From NCBI GenBank assembly GCA_002425185.1, contig DILT01000016.1, positions 241,128 to 305,127 of the forward strand: a stretch of 64,000 bases of DNA, given 5' to 3'. The position numbers and the translations under genes are program-made. This document shows positions 33,701 to 42,900 of the stretch, piece by piece (position 1 is the stretch's first letter; every line of letters starts with the position of its first letter). This stretch comes from Flammeovirgaceae bacterium UBA5585 (GTDB lineage Bacteria > Bacteroidota > Bacteroidia > Cytophagales > Cyclobacteriaceae). The notes under the pieces are model-generated. The model did not search any database. It saw only the letters and a program-made list of their open reading frames with translations, and had not been told where the DNA came from.

Positions 33701-34762
33701 CTCGTAGAGTTTATTGGTATGGGTGTCTAAAACATTCTGCAGGTTCGGTTCATGGTAGCAGTCCTTAATTTCTTCGGGTAACGATTCGAACCATTTTTTA
33801 AAGCGATCAACATGCTCATCGGGCAATTCATTCACCGGCATACCCCCTACCATGGCGTAGTGAATCAAATCCATTTCTTCATTGCCATTGTTGGCTGCTA
33901 CCCATATCTGGTTCAGGGCATGTTGCAGAATAGGTAGTTGATCCACACCTTCCGTAAGATCATGAATAAGCCGCTCGGTTAGTCTGCGGGTAATTCTATT
34001 ACCACTCAGCGTGGCAGGCTCTTCAATCACCTGCTGCAGCTGGGAGCGATTCAATCGCGGTACAAAGAATTGCGAAAACCCGATATACTCGGGCAAACCC
34101 CTGAAAGCTGCACACTGCCCGATAAAGTCGGAGCGCATGGTGAACACTATATATATAGGTAGGTTTTCTTCCAGCGCTATGCGGGCCGTTTCGAGCAATA
34201 TATTGAGTACCAGGTTGGAATCGCGCGAAGGTGCCCCCCGGTGATAATTTTCGGGATTGGTGAAAAATTCCTCAAACTGATCGACCAGAATAATAAGGTT
34301 AGCAGCATCGCGCTTCATTGCCGCCCGGCCTCCTTCATCCGCCTGCTGCCAGGCAACCGAATCCGGATCGGTATAGCGTTTTGAGTTTCGGTACAAATCA
34401 ACCAATGCGGAGAAGCCATGCTGCAATTCCGACTCTACTGTGTTTACGTTGGGTATATCCAGTTGATTGGCAACCGACTTACAGAGATTCTTGAATGGTG
34501 ATCGTTCCGGACGGAAGTCGGCTACACACCATTGGGTGTACTTTGATTTTAAAAATCCGGCACGTGCATTTGGGATGATACCCGCATAAACCAACGAAGA
34601 CTTACCATCACCCGAAGCACCTGTAAGCATCAAAAACTTATTGCGCTGCAACTGCTCGGTTGCCGATTCGATATTCTCCTCACGCCCTTTAAAGTAAAGC
34701 GATTCTTCTTCCGTGAAGGAACGAAGACCGGTGTACGGGCAGATCTGGTATTCTTCGAACAT
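30707..34762 (-). CDS. Membrane-anchored STAND NTPase (nSTAND1-like), copy A
   Basis: A 1351-residue paralogue of the next gene, of identical length. It has the same CPYTGLRSFTEEESLYFKGR entry motif, Walker A GASGDGKSS (48-56), Walker B LIILVDQFEEFF (156-167), sensor-like FTMRSDFIGQC, winged-helix-like VDQLPILQHALNQIW, and a membrane helix near residue 570 (AAVLGVLVILTLSSFAV). The C-terminal 750 residues are helical and much less similar to copy B than the NTPase half, so they may sense different things. It lies 52 bases after the TIR gene and overlaps copy B. Confidence 0.85.
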   Translation of the reverse strand: MFEEYQICPYTGLRSFTEEESLYFKGREENIESATEQLQRNKFLMLTGASGDGKSSLVYAGIIPNARAGFLKSKYTQWCVADFRPERSPFKNLCKSVANQLDIPNVNTVESELQHGFSALVDLYRNSKRYTDPDSVAWQQADEGGRAAMKRDAANLIILVDQFEEFFTNPENYHRGAPSRDSNLVLNILLETARIALEENLPIYIVFTMRSDFIGQCAAFRGLPEYIGFSQFFVPRLNRSQLQQVIEEPATLSGNRITRRLTERLIHDLTEGVDQLPILQHALNQIWVAANNGNEEMDLIHYAMVGGMPVNELPDEHVDRFKKWFESLPEEIKDCYHEPNLQNVLDTHTNKLYEQAAEYYKTKTGKTITQEDAKEIIKASFTCLTKIDQSRAVRNRMTLQEITNILGRPDISAKEVGAVLNIFREPGNTFIRPFITDDTESHTLKDETVLDITHESLIRNWEYLEQWAKEEFDNYTVSLDFEQQLSRWVESKKSNGFLLSIGQLTYFENWYNKVKPNVYWIARYLPEDIAQNKKLSQARLVLGNAQEFLQRSARKHAVTRTVMRYGARRIAAVLGVLVILTLSSFAVRDYFRRQNDYVLKSIHEQTLVLAANPKVTYGDRINLLAEELRLGRTTVNEVANYIQDPFEKEHVTAGMATVLVLFGGDEPKREIFESLQITDSLLAQFDYTKLTTEQLAKVLRRINEFRVTLELAYQHNPDPKIDNWRNQNANRSAKWVSYILDKQPVDFHDMQNINLAMENAVNYTASEKQLNEWLTLISPFENPNPSDWLKTNYHKDKLLIRGAQDYGFRHNGLYQLVAYLYAAQGNSAKALQCMDTLLRYSQQNYQQDYAAGADNAAHVASTFFRYGKTGSELDDFAKGYCQRKGISAEEFYNRMIGSTLQYYFGAPSNLHLMWFMDVNSNLSLQFTGREMLSRYFDKYRNVIETTIKNPDERNFQLALSYKNEGIMKSMSKEAAGSDEESVSGYFQKAVDHFNQVSLKFRNERIPVLGISGADQLVVPRQFLFVYPDIRYAFHPLEPRSFMFFYYCDTWMNFILDRNLFDAFYPTTDELGYLNIWFKDYNQKMWVARYFVAEPIRTEVFSKLEEKLITRKDALTNDLNWLHLYAGHDAARAGDTTAMLRYYRNLKPSTFLNLLRTKEFPFQANGQSLRLISHAVKAFAKHGHFTEAYNLMMAFKKPINRSSVYAFASAALQLERGNDAVVQRLLDSALVELKRVGAITTGQPHRQVMAYSMTLRDPEKYAPAANQLIKNLNAKSIAQQRMAIAYGFRGKLFAGVTNFPPLISDTDQAIFMRFLLYGYGKGLDINPLAWRKFEYFTPLDQTEWIGYIDENI

Positions 34763-34814
34763 CTAGGATTGAAGAGTTTAGAGTTTAGCTTTTAGATTTT
34801 TCATATCCCTTCAA

Positions 34815-36413
34815 TTATTTCAGTTCAATCACCGTAGTATACACCTTCTTTACCTCAGCCGGCACTTTATCTTTTGGTACAATGGTAGAGACTACTTTTG
34901 GCGCTTTGAAATTTCGGGCGAGGTTACTCTTGGGGTCATCCTCACCTACCAAAAATAATGGTGTTGGTGATGAGGCTCCTCCCACTTGTTTCCAGACTTG
35001 TTTAATAAATGGTAGCGCCCAGTCCGCTGCATATTTAAAGTAAACCACCGCCAGTTTGCTTTTGGGAATTTGCTGTGTGCTGATCTCGCGGTACTGATCT
35101 TCACCATCGGGCATAATGTTCATGATCTCTACCGGGTACTCCAGGCTAAGCATGTCGGTGATAACCTTGGCCTCCACTTCATCCTGCTGATTAAAGATGA
35201 AAAATATATCGGTGTCTTTCGAATCGTAAACGGTTACATCCTGTTTCATCATCACCACACGAATATCATCCACCAGTTGCATAGGCCCCTGACTGTTGGA
35301 AAACATCATGTTGCGGGTGATGTTGTTGCGGATATATTTGATAAAATTCTGTTGCGCAGGCTTTATAGATTCAGCATCGGGGTAAAGCCAGATAAACGAG
35401 TTGAAATCAGCCTCGTTGGCATCAATTTTTTTCTTTGCTTCCAGAAACTGGTAGTGTGGAAAAGAAATCTCGTCATTTGATTCAAAACGCCTTCCATATT
35501 CACCGCTGAGCATGTGTAGCGAGCATGCACACTTCGACATTTCTTCCGCAACACGTTGCTTAAAAATTTCATCGTCCGCAGGGCAATCTGTTGAGGGCAA
35601 CACATTGAAACCAGCTTTTTGTAAGATAATAGCCATCTCCTCGCGTTGTTCCTTTAAATCTGAGGATGTCCAGGCCAGGTATACACTGGGGCGTTGCCGG
35701 TCGATTACCTGTACTTTTATAGCGGATGGCAATGACGTTGTAAACGTTGTGGGAATTATCTGTCGTGCAGTAAGGTCATGTGCCGATGCAGGCGTAGTCT
35801 CTTTGCGTTCAGATTGTTTTATTCCCTGAACAATTTCCTTAATGGCATTGGCCAGTTTATTGATTTGATTTCTGTACAGCACTTTGCCACCGGCTGTTCC
35901 TATTTCATCATCTACCGGGCGCAACGGACGATTGACGCCTGCATCGCGGTAAATAAAATCAATAGAGCGTAAAACCCCGTTTAATTCCGACTCGAGTAAT
36001 TTCGTATCCTCTGTTTCTATTTCATGAATTTTTATGGGTAGAATGCGCGACCCCACATTACCATTGGGAAGCTTCACCATTCTTCCAATAGAATCGCCCT
36101 CCGATTCCTGTTTAAAAACTTTAAACTCCTGATTCCAGGCAAAGGAATTCGTGTCACAGTAGGTCTGTGATATAATCGGAATAAAAATGAGGGACTTGAT
36201 TTTGGTATGGATGGACTGGTCTACATGATGCGTTTCATGCAAACCTTCCTTTGGGTTTTTATCAAAAAAAATGGACAACTTATCTTTTAAGGTAGCGTCC
36301 AGTTCCTGATTGAGTTTTTCAACAAACTCGGTTACCCATCCGTCATACTTATTGTCATTGTGCCTGTAACTAACGAAAATATCATATTCAAAGCCGGAGA
36401 GGATAGCGGGCAT
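34815..36413 (-). CDS. TIR-domain protein with two further TIR/DUF4062-like modules
   Basis: A 532-residue cytosolic protein. Residues 1-200 are a TIR domain: YDIFVSYRHNDN at the first strand and the alpha-C motif FAWNQEF with the putative NADase glutamate at 96. Residues about 240-375 resemble DUF4062 (VYLAWTSSDLKEQREEMAII, then SLHMLSGEYGRRF). Residues about 395-532 again look TIR-like (DIFFIFNQQDEVEAKVITDM). It is the first gene of the minus-strand operon and diverges from a second TIR gene. Such TIRs cleave NAD+ or make ADP-ribose signals; activity here is inferred from the kept glutamate. Confidence 0.82.
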   Translation of the reverse strand: MPAILSGFEYDIFVSYRHNDNKYDGWVTEFVEKLNQELDATLKDKLSIFFDKNPKEGLHETHHVDQSIHTKIKSLIFIPIISQTYCDTNSFAWNQEFKVFKQESEGDSIGRMVKLPNGNVGSRILPIKIHEIETEDTKLLESELNGVLRSIDFIYRDAGVNRPLRPVDDEIGTAGGKVLYRNQINKLANAIKEIVQGIKQSERKETTPASAHDLTARQIIPTTFTTSLPSAIKVQVIDRQRPSVYLAWTSSDLKEQREEMAIILQKAGFNVLPSTDCPADDEIFKQRVAEEMSKCACSLHMLSGEYGRRFESNDEISFPHYQFLEAKKKIDANEADFNSFIWLYPDAESIKPAQQNFIKYIRNNITRNMMFSNSQGPMQLVDDIRVVMMKQDVTVYDSKDTDIFFIFNQQDEVEAKVITDMLSLEYPVEIMNIMPDGEDQYREISTQQIPKSKLAVVYFKYAADWALPFIKQVWKQVGGASSPTPLFLVGEDDPKSNLARNFKAPKVVSTIVPKDKVPAEVKKVYTTVIELK

Positions 36414-36494
36414 AGGTAGGGTCTTTTAGTGGCTTAGTAAAGTAATTTACAGTTTAGGGATAAAAAACCAAAAAAACAACTGAACGATTTTGCT

Positions 36495-36526
36495 TTTAAC
36501 GTTAAACAATTTGCTTTACCGGTAAA
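36495..36526. promoter_or_regulatory. Twin 12-bp palindromes between divergent TIR genes
   Basis: TTTAACGTTAAA (36495-36506) and TTTACCGGTAAA (36515-36526) are each perfect palindromes. Their centres are 20 bp apart, about two helical turns, and each is preceded by TTGC or TTTGC. They lie in the 213-base gap between the two divergent TIR genes. This is what a binding site for a dimeric repressor or activator looks like; no regulator gene is adjacent. Confidence 0.55.
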
Positions 36527-36614
36527 CTGGTTGACGTTAGACAACTCCTTTTCCGAAGGAATTATTCAATTTTTTTTTGAAGTCCACCCAGCGTGTTTGG
36601 CATAGCGTTTCTAT

Positions 36615-36622
36615 TATCTTTG
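36615..36622 (+). promoter_or_regulatory. Putative -7 box of the TIR-TPR gene
   Basis: TATCTTTG matches TAnnTTTG and ends only 4 bases before ATG 36627, so the mRNA would be nearly leaderless. Confidence 0.4.
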
Positions 36623-36626
36623 AAAC

Positions 36627-38750
36627 ATGCCTTCTATTATACCCGGTTACGAATATGATATTTTTATCTCCTACCGCCATAAAGACAACAAATACGATGG
36701 TTGGGTAAGCGAGTTCGTAAACAACCTGAAAAAGGAAATTTCAGCAACATTTAAAGAAGAACTTACTGTTTACTTTGACGAAAACCCGCAGGATGGCTTA
36801 CTGGAAACCCAGCATGTTGACAAAAGTCTCGAGGGTAAACTCAAATGCCTGATCTTCATACCCATTCTTTCGCAAACGTACTGTGATCCGAACAGCTTTG
36901 CGTGGAAACATGAGTTTTGTGCTTTTAATGAACTGGCCACCAACGATCAGTTTGGTATGTACGTTCGGCTGGCCAATGGCAATGTAAATAGCCGGATACT
37001 TCCAATATGCATTCACGAACTGGAAGATCAGGATAAAGCCTTGCTTGAGCAAGAACTTGGCGGAACCCTTCGCGCTATCGATTTTATTTATCGGACACCC
37101 GGTGTGAACCGACCCTTACGCGCCCACGAAGACGAACCAAAAGAAAACCTTAATCACACGTTTTACAGGGACCAAATCAATAAGGTAGCCAACACAATTA
37201 AAAAAGTTGTGGCCGGTATACGGATGGTTCGCCCCGGAGCAGATAAAGTATCAGGTAACTCCACACATAGTACCGATGACGTTGTTCAATCACCAAGTCG
37301 AAAAAAACTTTTGTATGCAGGTGTTCCTCTACTAGTAGTGGTGGTGGCACTTCTATATTACTTTAAGCCCTGGCAGGCTACGGTTTCTCAAGCAAAATCA
37401 TCAAACTCTATTGCCGTTTTGCCCTTTGCTGATCTGAGTGCTGAAAATGATCAGGAATATTTCTCTGATGGACTGAGCGAGGAGTTACTGAACCTGCTGG
37501 CTAAAATTCCACAGTTAAAAGTGATCTCCCGAACATCAGCCTTTTCCTTCAAAGGAAAAAATGAAGACATCCGTGAAATTGGAAAAAAGTTAGGCGTAGA
37601 AAATATACTTGAGGGAAGCGTACGGAAATCAACTAATAAAATTCGCATTACGGCACAGCTTATCCAGGTGAGTGATGGTAGTCACATCTGGTCGAAGACG
37701 TACGACCGCACCATGGATGATATTTTTAAGGTACAAGATGAAATTGCCCATGAAGTAGTAAAGGAATTAAAGATCACCCTGATGGGGAATGATCTTCATG
37801 TTGTTCCCGGAAATTCAGAAGCCTATAACCTGTACCTTCAGGGTAAGTATTTTTTTGCCAAGCGAAACCAGGAAAATGTTGAACGCGCAATTGAATTGTT
37901 TAATCAGGCGCTAACACTGGAAAGTAACAATCCAACCCTGTGGGCATCAATCTCCATAGCCTACGCCTCGCAGGCTAACAACGGATACATTGATGCAGCA
38001 ACAGGTTTTAGCAAAGCACGTGAAGCCGCTGAAAAAGCAATTGCTCTTGACAACAACCTGGCACTGGGGCATTATGCTCTTGCCTACGTTAAAACATCGT
38101 ACGATTGGGATTGGGCAGGTGCCGATACAGAATTTAAAAAAGCACTTGTACTTGATCCCTCCAACATAGGTGCCCTTAACGGAATGGCTAACCTCGCACT
38201 GGCACTTGGCCGATTTGATGAGGCCATCGAATTGTATAAGCGGGCACTCGAACTTGACCCACTTCGTCCGATAATAAGAATTAACCTGGGCATGACATTG
38301 ATGCACAACAACCAACCGGACCAAGCGAGCATCGTATTGAAAGAGGCCCTTAGCTTAAACCCTGAATTTCCAACTGCGCATTATCGATTAGGTTTAAGTT
38401 ATCTGTTACAAAACAAAATTGATGATGCCCTTGCCGAACTTAATCAGGAAAGTGTTGAAGACTGGAAAAAACATGGTCTTGCACTTGCCTATTCAAAACA
38501 AAATACAACCAGAGGCGATTCATTGTTACAGGCATTTATTCAAAACTATGGCGATGTGAGCGCTTTTCAGATTGCAGAAGTTTATGGTTATCGCAATGAT
38601 CCTGATCGTGCTTTTGAGTGGCTGGAAAAAGCCTACCGACAACGTGATGGCGGATTAGGAACCCTGCTTGGAAACCCCTGGCTAAAGAGCCTGGAGGCCG
38701 ATTACCGATACCATTCATTTCTCAAAAAAATGAGGCTTAAAACTAATTAA
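36627..38750 (+). CDS. TIR - membrane helix - TolB/FlgO-like - TPR protein
   Basis: A 707-residue fusion. Residues 1-205 are a TIR domain close to that of the divergent gene (YDIFISYRHKDN; FAWKHEF with glutamate 96). A helix at about 231-247 (LYAGVPLLVVVVALLYYF) crosses the membrane. Residues about 260-390 form a TolB-N/FlgO-like domain (IAVLPFADLSAENDQEYFSD, ILEGSVRKSTNKIRITAQL) as seen in adenylate-cyclase-like and CadC-like regulators. The rest is about seven TPRs. With the TIR in the cytosol, the TPR part would be periplasmic. It appears to be the sensor or effector partner of the operon facing it. Confidence 0.85.
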   Translation: MPSIIPGYEYDIFISYRHKDNKYDGWVSEFVNNLKKEISATFKEELTVYFDENPQDGLLETQHVDKSLEGKLKCLIFIPILSQTYCDPNSFAWKHEFCAFNELATNDQFGMYVRLANGNVNSRILPICIHELEDQDKALLEQELGGTLRAIDFIYRTPGVNRPLRAHEDEPKENLNHTFYRDQINKVANTIKKVVAGIRMVRPGADKVSGNSTHSTDDVVQSPSRKKLLYAGVPLLVVVVALLYYFKPWQATVSQAKSSNSIAVLPFADLSAENDQEYFSDGLSEELLNLLAKIPQLKVISRTSAFSFKGKNEDIREIGKKLGVENILEGSVRKSTNKIRITAQLIQVSDGSHIWSKTYDRTMDDIFKVQDEIAHEVVKELKITLMGNDLHVVPGNSEAYNLYLQGKYFFAKRNQENVERAIELFNQALTLESNNPTLWASISIAYASQANNGYIDAATGFSKAREAAEKAIALDNNLALGHYALAYVKTSYDWDWAGADTEFKKALVLDPSNIGALNGMANLALALGRFDEAIELYKRALELDPLRPIIRINLGMTLMHNNQPDQASIVLKEALSLNPEFPTAHYRLGLSYLLQNKIDDALAELNQESVEDWKKHGLALAYSKQNTTRGDSLLQAFIQNYGDVSAFQIAEVYGYRNDPDRAFEWLEKAYRQRDGGLGTLLGNPWLKSLEADYRYHSFLKKMRLKTN

Positions 38751-38866
38751 ATTCGGCTTTTTTTACTTCTTAATCCCCGGTATTCCCCGTCAGCTTTAGG
38801 ATACGAATTGAAATCTTTTTACATTTAGTATACTCATCTCTCAATAAAAACTAAAAATCAAAGTCT

Positions 38867-39913
38867 ATGGAAAAGTCAAAGAAAGTATTTCTTGGCGTTG
38901 TTGCAGTAGCCATTATTGCAGCCGCAGGATATTACATGGCTGGTGGCACGTTTAATTTCTCGGCCGAAGATGCCGAAGGCTCAGGCATTGGCGGAATAAA
39001 AAAAGCCAAAAAGTATAAAAGTGAAAACGCAACCGCTGAGGTTGACCTGGAGGGAAGTGATGTTCAGCAATTATTGCAGAACGATCAATTCCAACGCATG
39101 ATGAACGACAAGAATTTTCGGGAACTAATGAAATCTCCGGAGTTCACTGAACTGGCTAAGAATGCGCAATTTCTTGAGCTTGCAAAAAGCCCTGCCTTCA
39201 CAGACCTGGCAAAAAACGCTCAGTTTCTTGACCTCGCTAAATCTTCCACCTTTACGGATCTGGCTAAAAATCCGGCCTTTGTTGAACTTGGAAAGAATGC
39301 CCAGTTTATGGACCTGGCGAAGTCTCCATCGTTTGCTGAACTTGCCAAGTCACCTTCATTTTCTGAATTAATGAGGTCGTCACAATTTATGGACGTAGCT
39401 AAAAATCCGGCCTTTGCCGAACTGGCTAAAAACCCGGCCATGATGGACCTGGCACGATCCAGTCAGTTTGCTGAACTCGCAAAAAATTCCGCCTTTGCTG
39501 AACTCGCAAAAAATTCAAGCTTTCAGGAACTGGCTAAAAATCCGGCCTTCGTTGCATTAGCAAAGAATGCCCAGTTTGTCGACCTGGCTAAAAATCCTGC
39601 GTTTGCCGAACTGGCTAAAAATCCAGTGTTTGTTGAGTTAGGAAAAAATGCCCAATTCATGGAACTGGCTAAATCACCTGCCTTCGCTGAACTGGCCAAG
39701 AACGCACAGTTTGCTGACCTGATGAAGTCACCACAATTCCTGGAAGTAGCCAAGTCGCCACAATTTGCCGATCTGGCACGCAACGCACAGTTTGCCGACC
39801 TGGCAAAAAATCCGGCCTTCTCCGATTTAATGAAGAATCAGACCTTTACAGAGTTGATGAAGTCATCGCAGTTCTCACAACTTGAAAAGATGGCTTCGGC
39901 TAGCTTCGAATAG
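38867..39913 (+). CDS. Membrane-anchored protein with 30 nonapeptide repeats
   Basis: A 348-residue protein. The N-terminal anchor VFLGVVAVAIIAAAGYYMAG is followed by a short linker and then 30 uninterrupted 9-residue units (residues 75-344) of consensus F-x-[DE]-L-[AM]-K-[NS]-[PAS]-[AQ], for example FTELAKNAQ and FAELAKNPA. One unit starts with M instead of F; no unit is broken. Alternating unit types suggest an 18-residue higher order. I know of no described family with this repeat. It follows the TIR-TPR gene by 116 bases and ends at a strong terminator. Confidence 0.85.
   Translation: MEKSKKVFLGVVAVAIIAAAGYYMAGGTFNFSAEDAEGSGIGGIKKAKKYKSENATAEVDLEGSDVQQLLQNDQFQRMMNDKNFRELMKSPEFTELAKNAQFLELAKSPAFTDLAKNAQFLDLAKSSTFTDLAKNPAFVELGKNAQFMDLAKSPSFAELAKSPSFSELMRSSQFMDVAKNPAFAELAKNPAMMDLARSSQFAELAKNSAFAELAKNSSFQELAKNPAFVALAKNAQFVDLAKNPAFAELAKNPVFVELGKNAQFMELAKSPAFAELAKNAQFADLMKSPQFLEVAKSPQFADLARNAQFADLAKNPAFSDLMKNQTFTELMKSSQFSQLEKMASASFE
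39089..39898 (+). repeat. Array of thirty 27-bp coding repeats
   Basis: The DNA encoding residues 75-344 of the preceding gene is a head-to-tail array of 27-bp units with no frameshift. Units differ at synonymous sites, so the amino-acid pattern is under selection rather than freshly amplified. Confidence 0.85.
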
Positions 39914-39936
39914 TTACATGACAAAATCATTTTGAG

Positions 39937-39967
39937 AGAGATAACAGAAATGTTATCTCTTTTTTTT
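39937..39967 (+). terminator. Rho-independent terminator
   Basis: AGAGATAAC (39937-39945) pairs perfectly with GTTATCTCT (39952-39960) and is followed by seven T residues; it closes the nonapeptide-repeat gene. Confidence 0.9.
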
Positions 39968-39986
39968 CCAGTTCAGTTCTCAACGC

Positions 39987-42900
39987 ATGACCAGAAAATT
40001 AGTTTACCTTCTCCTTACACTTGTTTCTCCATCATGGGCGCAATTAAACATGATAGAAACCAATGACATGCGGTTGGTTTCATATGATTTTGGCCATAAA
40101 TATGTTTTACCACATGCCGGAAGATGTTTTCACAGTGCGTTGGATTTTCATCGGAAACTTTTCGATTACGAGCCTACTGAAAAAATAACCGTACTCATTC
40201 AGGATTTTGGTGATTTTGGTAATGGAGGCGCTACCGCAGTTCCACGCAATGCCATCAGCATGGGGCTCTCCCCTTTCAGCTATACATTCGAAACCAGTCC
40301 GGCTGGTGAACGCGTATTTAGTTTAATGAATCACGAGTTGGTTCATGTGGTTGCTCTTGATAATTCAGGTCGCACCGACAGGTTCTATCAAAAATTGTTT
40401 TTTGGTAAAGTGTCACCTACCAATACCAATCCGATATCCGCCTATTACAGTTACCTCACCAGCCCAAGGCGCTATTCGCCACGCTGGTATCACGAAGGGA
40501 TAGCTTCTTATGTAGAAACGTGGATGAGTGGTGGTATTGGATTAGCTATGGGTAGTTATGATGAGATGGTTTTCCGTACACGCGTGTTGGAAAATGCGCG
40601 CATTTACACTGCACAAGGTCTTGAGTCGGAAGGAACCACAACCGACTTCCAGGGCAAAACAAATTCCTATTTATACGGAACACGATTTATGGGCTACCTG
40701 GCGAACGAATACGGTCCGGATAAAATAATTGAATGGGTGAAACGCAAGGATGGAAGCCGCAGGTCATATTCGGCTCAGTTTAAAAATGTTTTCGGAAAAT
40801 CGCTGAATAATGGTTGGAGAGATTGGCTCCGGTTTGAACGTGACTGGCAAAATAACAATGTTGAACGCCTGAAAGAATTTCCTATAACGGAAACACAATC
40901 CATAACCGAAAAAACTATTGGTTCAGTATCGTATCCGCACTACGATAAAACAAGAAACAATATCTATATGGCGGTTAATTATCCCGGACAAACCCCTCAC
41001 CTCGCTGCATTACACCTGCAGGATGGTAAACTGGAAAAACTTGCCGACATAAAAGGGGCTGCTCTTTTTTATGTTTCATCCGTTACTTACGATGCCGAGG
41101 CTGATATGCTCTACTTCACTACTGACAATGATGCATGGCGCGACCTGAACAGTTACAACATTAAAACAGGGAAAGTTAAACGTCTTCAAAAAGATTTCAG
41201 AACAGGCGATCTGGCCTTTAACAAAGTCGATAAGTCCATCTGGGGGATTAAGCATTTAAATGGTTTCTCCACAATCGTACGGATACCAAAAGAAAATCCG
41301 GATCAACCGCAGGCACCCTACAGTTTATGGCAACAAAAATATACCCTGCCCTACGGCCAGGACATTTTTGATATTGATGTATCGCCTGACGGAAAAAAAC
41401 TCAGCGCAGCGGTGTCAGATTATAAAGGCAATCAATCCCTGCTTATTTACAACCTCGACAGCCTTTTGCTCAACAAAGTATCAGTCGATACCGTATTTAA
41501 TTTCGAAGTCTCTTCACCACAAGGCTTTCGGTTTACCGAAGATGGCCAATACCTGTACGGATCATCGTACTACACCGGTGTCAGCAACATCTTTAAAGTA
41601 GATTTAACAGATTCAATGCGAATAAGCGCCATGAGTAATGCTGTGACGGGATTTTTCAGGCCACTAAAAATTAGTGATGACAAACTCTTTGCCTTCAGTT
41701 TTACCAGCGATGGTTTCCAACCTGTTTATGTACCAAACACACCGCTCGAAGATGTTTCCACAATTGAATTTTTAGGAAATGAAACCATCACTAAGCATCC
41801 GGCACTTAAAACATGGGAACTTCCCATGGCCACGCCCCAACAAATAAAAATTGAAGAACTTATTACGAAAGAAGGCCGCTATCAACCCGGTAAATTAATC
41901 CGTTTAAATTCGGCCTACCCTATTCTTACCGGATACAAAAACTTTGTTGGTGTCGGTTATACAGTAAACCTGGGCGATCCGCTAAGCTTTAGGGAAATTG
42001 AAATTACCGCAGCATACACTCCCCAAACATGGCGCAATGGCCTGGCTACCGAAGCCGATACTACCAATCTTTCCATTGATAAGGATGAACAATTTCACCT
42101 GTCTGTGACCGGAAAAATTGGCCGTCTGAATTTCAATTTCTCCTATAACCCCACAAGCTTTTACGATCTATTCGGTCCAACCCGTACGTCCCGAAAAGGT
42201 ACTATGGGACGGGTTGATTTTACACGAACCCTATTATGGGATTTGCCGCGAAAGCTTGACCTTGTTGTTGGCCTGGGTGGATTCTATGGGCTTGAGAAAT
42301 CACCTGAATTTCAGCAAATAGAAACACAAGGATTTGACAATAACCTATTCGTAAATTTCGATGGCACGTTGTTATACACCAACCTGCGCGGCTCCCTGGG
42401 AGCGGTGGATGCCGAAAAAGGGATTAAGGCGATGGCCCGATCCATTTCGGCTGTATCCAATGGCAAAGCTTATAGCAGTGCTATGGCATCAGTAGACCTG
42501 GGCTTTCAATTGCCTGTCAATCATTTCTCTTTGTGGTGGCGAACCTCTGCGGGGCATTCCTTCAGTGATGCATTCAATCCTTTTACACGATTTGGATTCG
42601 CTGCATTCGGTAATAATTATATCGACTATCAAAGCGCCAGACGATACCGGAATATTTTCTCCTTTCCTGGGTTAAGTTTTGAAACCAGCCGATTCATCAT
42701 TGCCAAATCCTTTACAAAAAGTATGGTGGAATTTGTATTACCCCCCATCCGCTTCCGCGAACTCGGTGGGCTAAATTTGTATTCAAATTGGATGCAATTC
42801 ACCTTGTTTTCCTCCGGGTTGCTAACCGGTGACCGCACTGCTACCGACAATCGTTTTGTAAATGTAGGTTCGCAGGTTGATTTTAAAATTGTAATTTTCT

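Noticed and set aside
39220..39783. Minus-strand open frames across the nonapeptide repeat gene
   Set aside because: They are mirror images of the repeat on the other strand, with no start context; the plus-strand frame has the membrane anchor and terminator.
39089..39898. 27-bp periodic repeats that could be taken for a CRISPR array or minisatellite
   Set aside because: The units are contiguous with no spacers, stay in one reading frame and encode a regular nonapeptide, so they are coding repeats.
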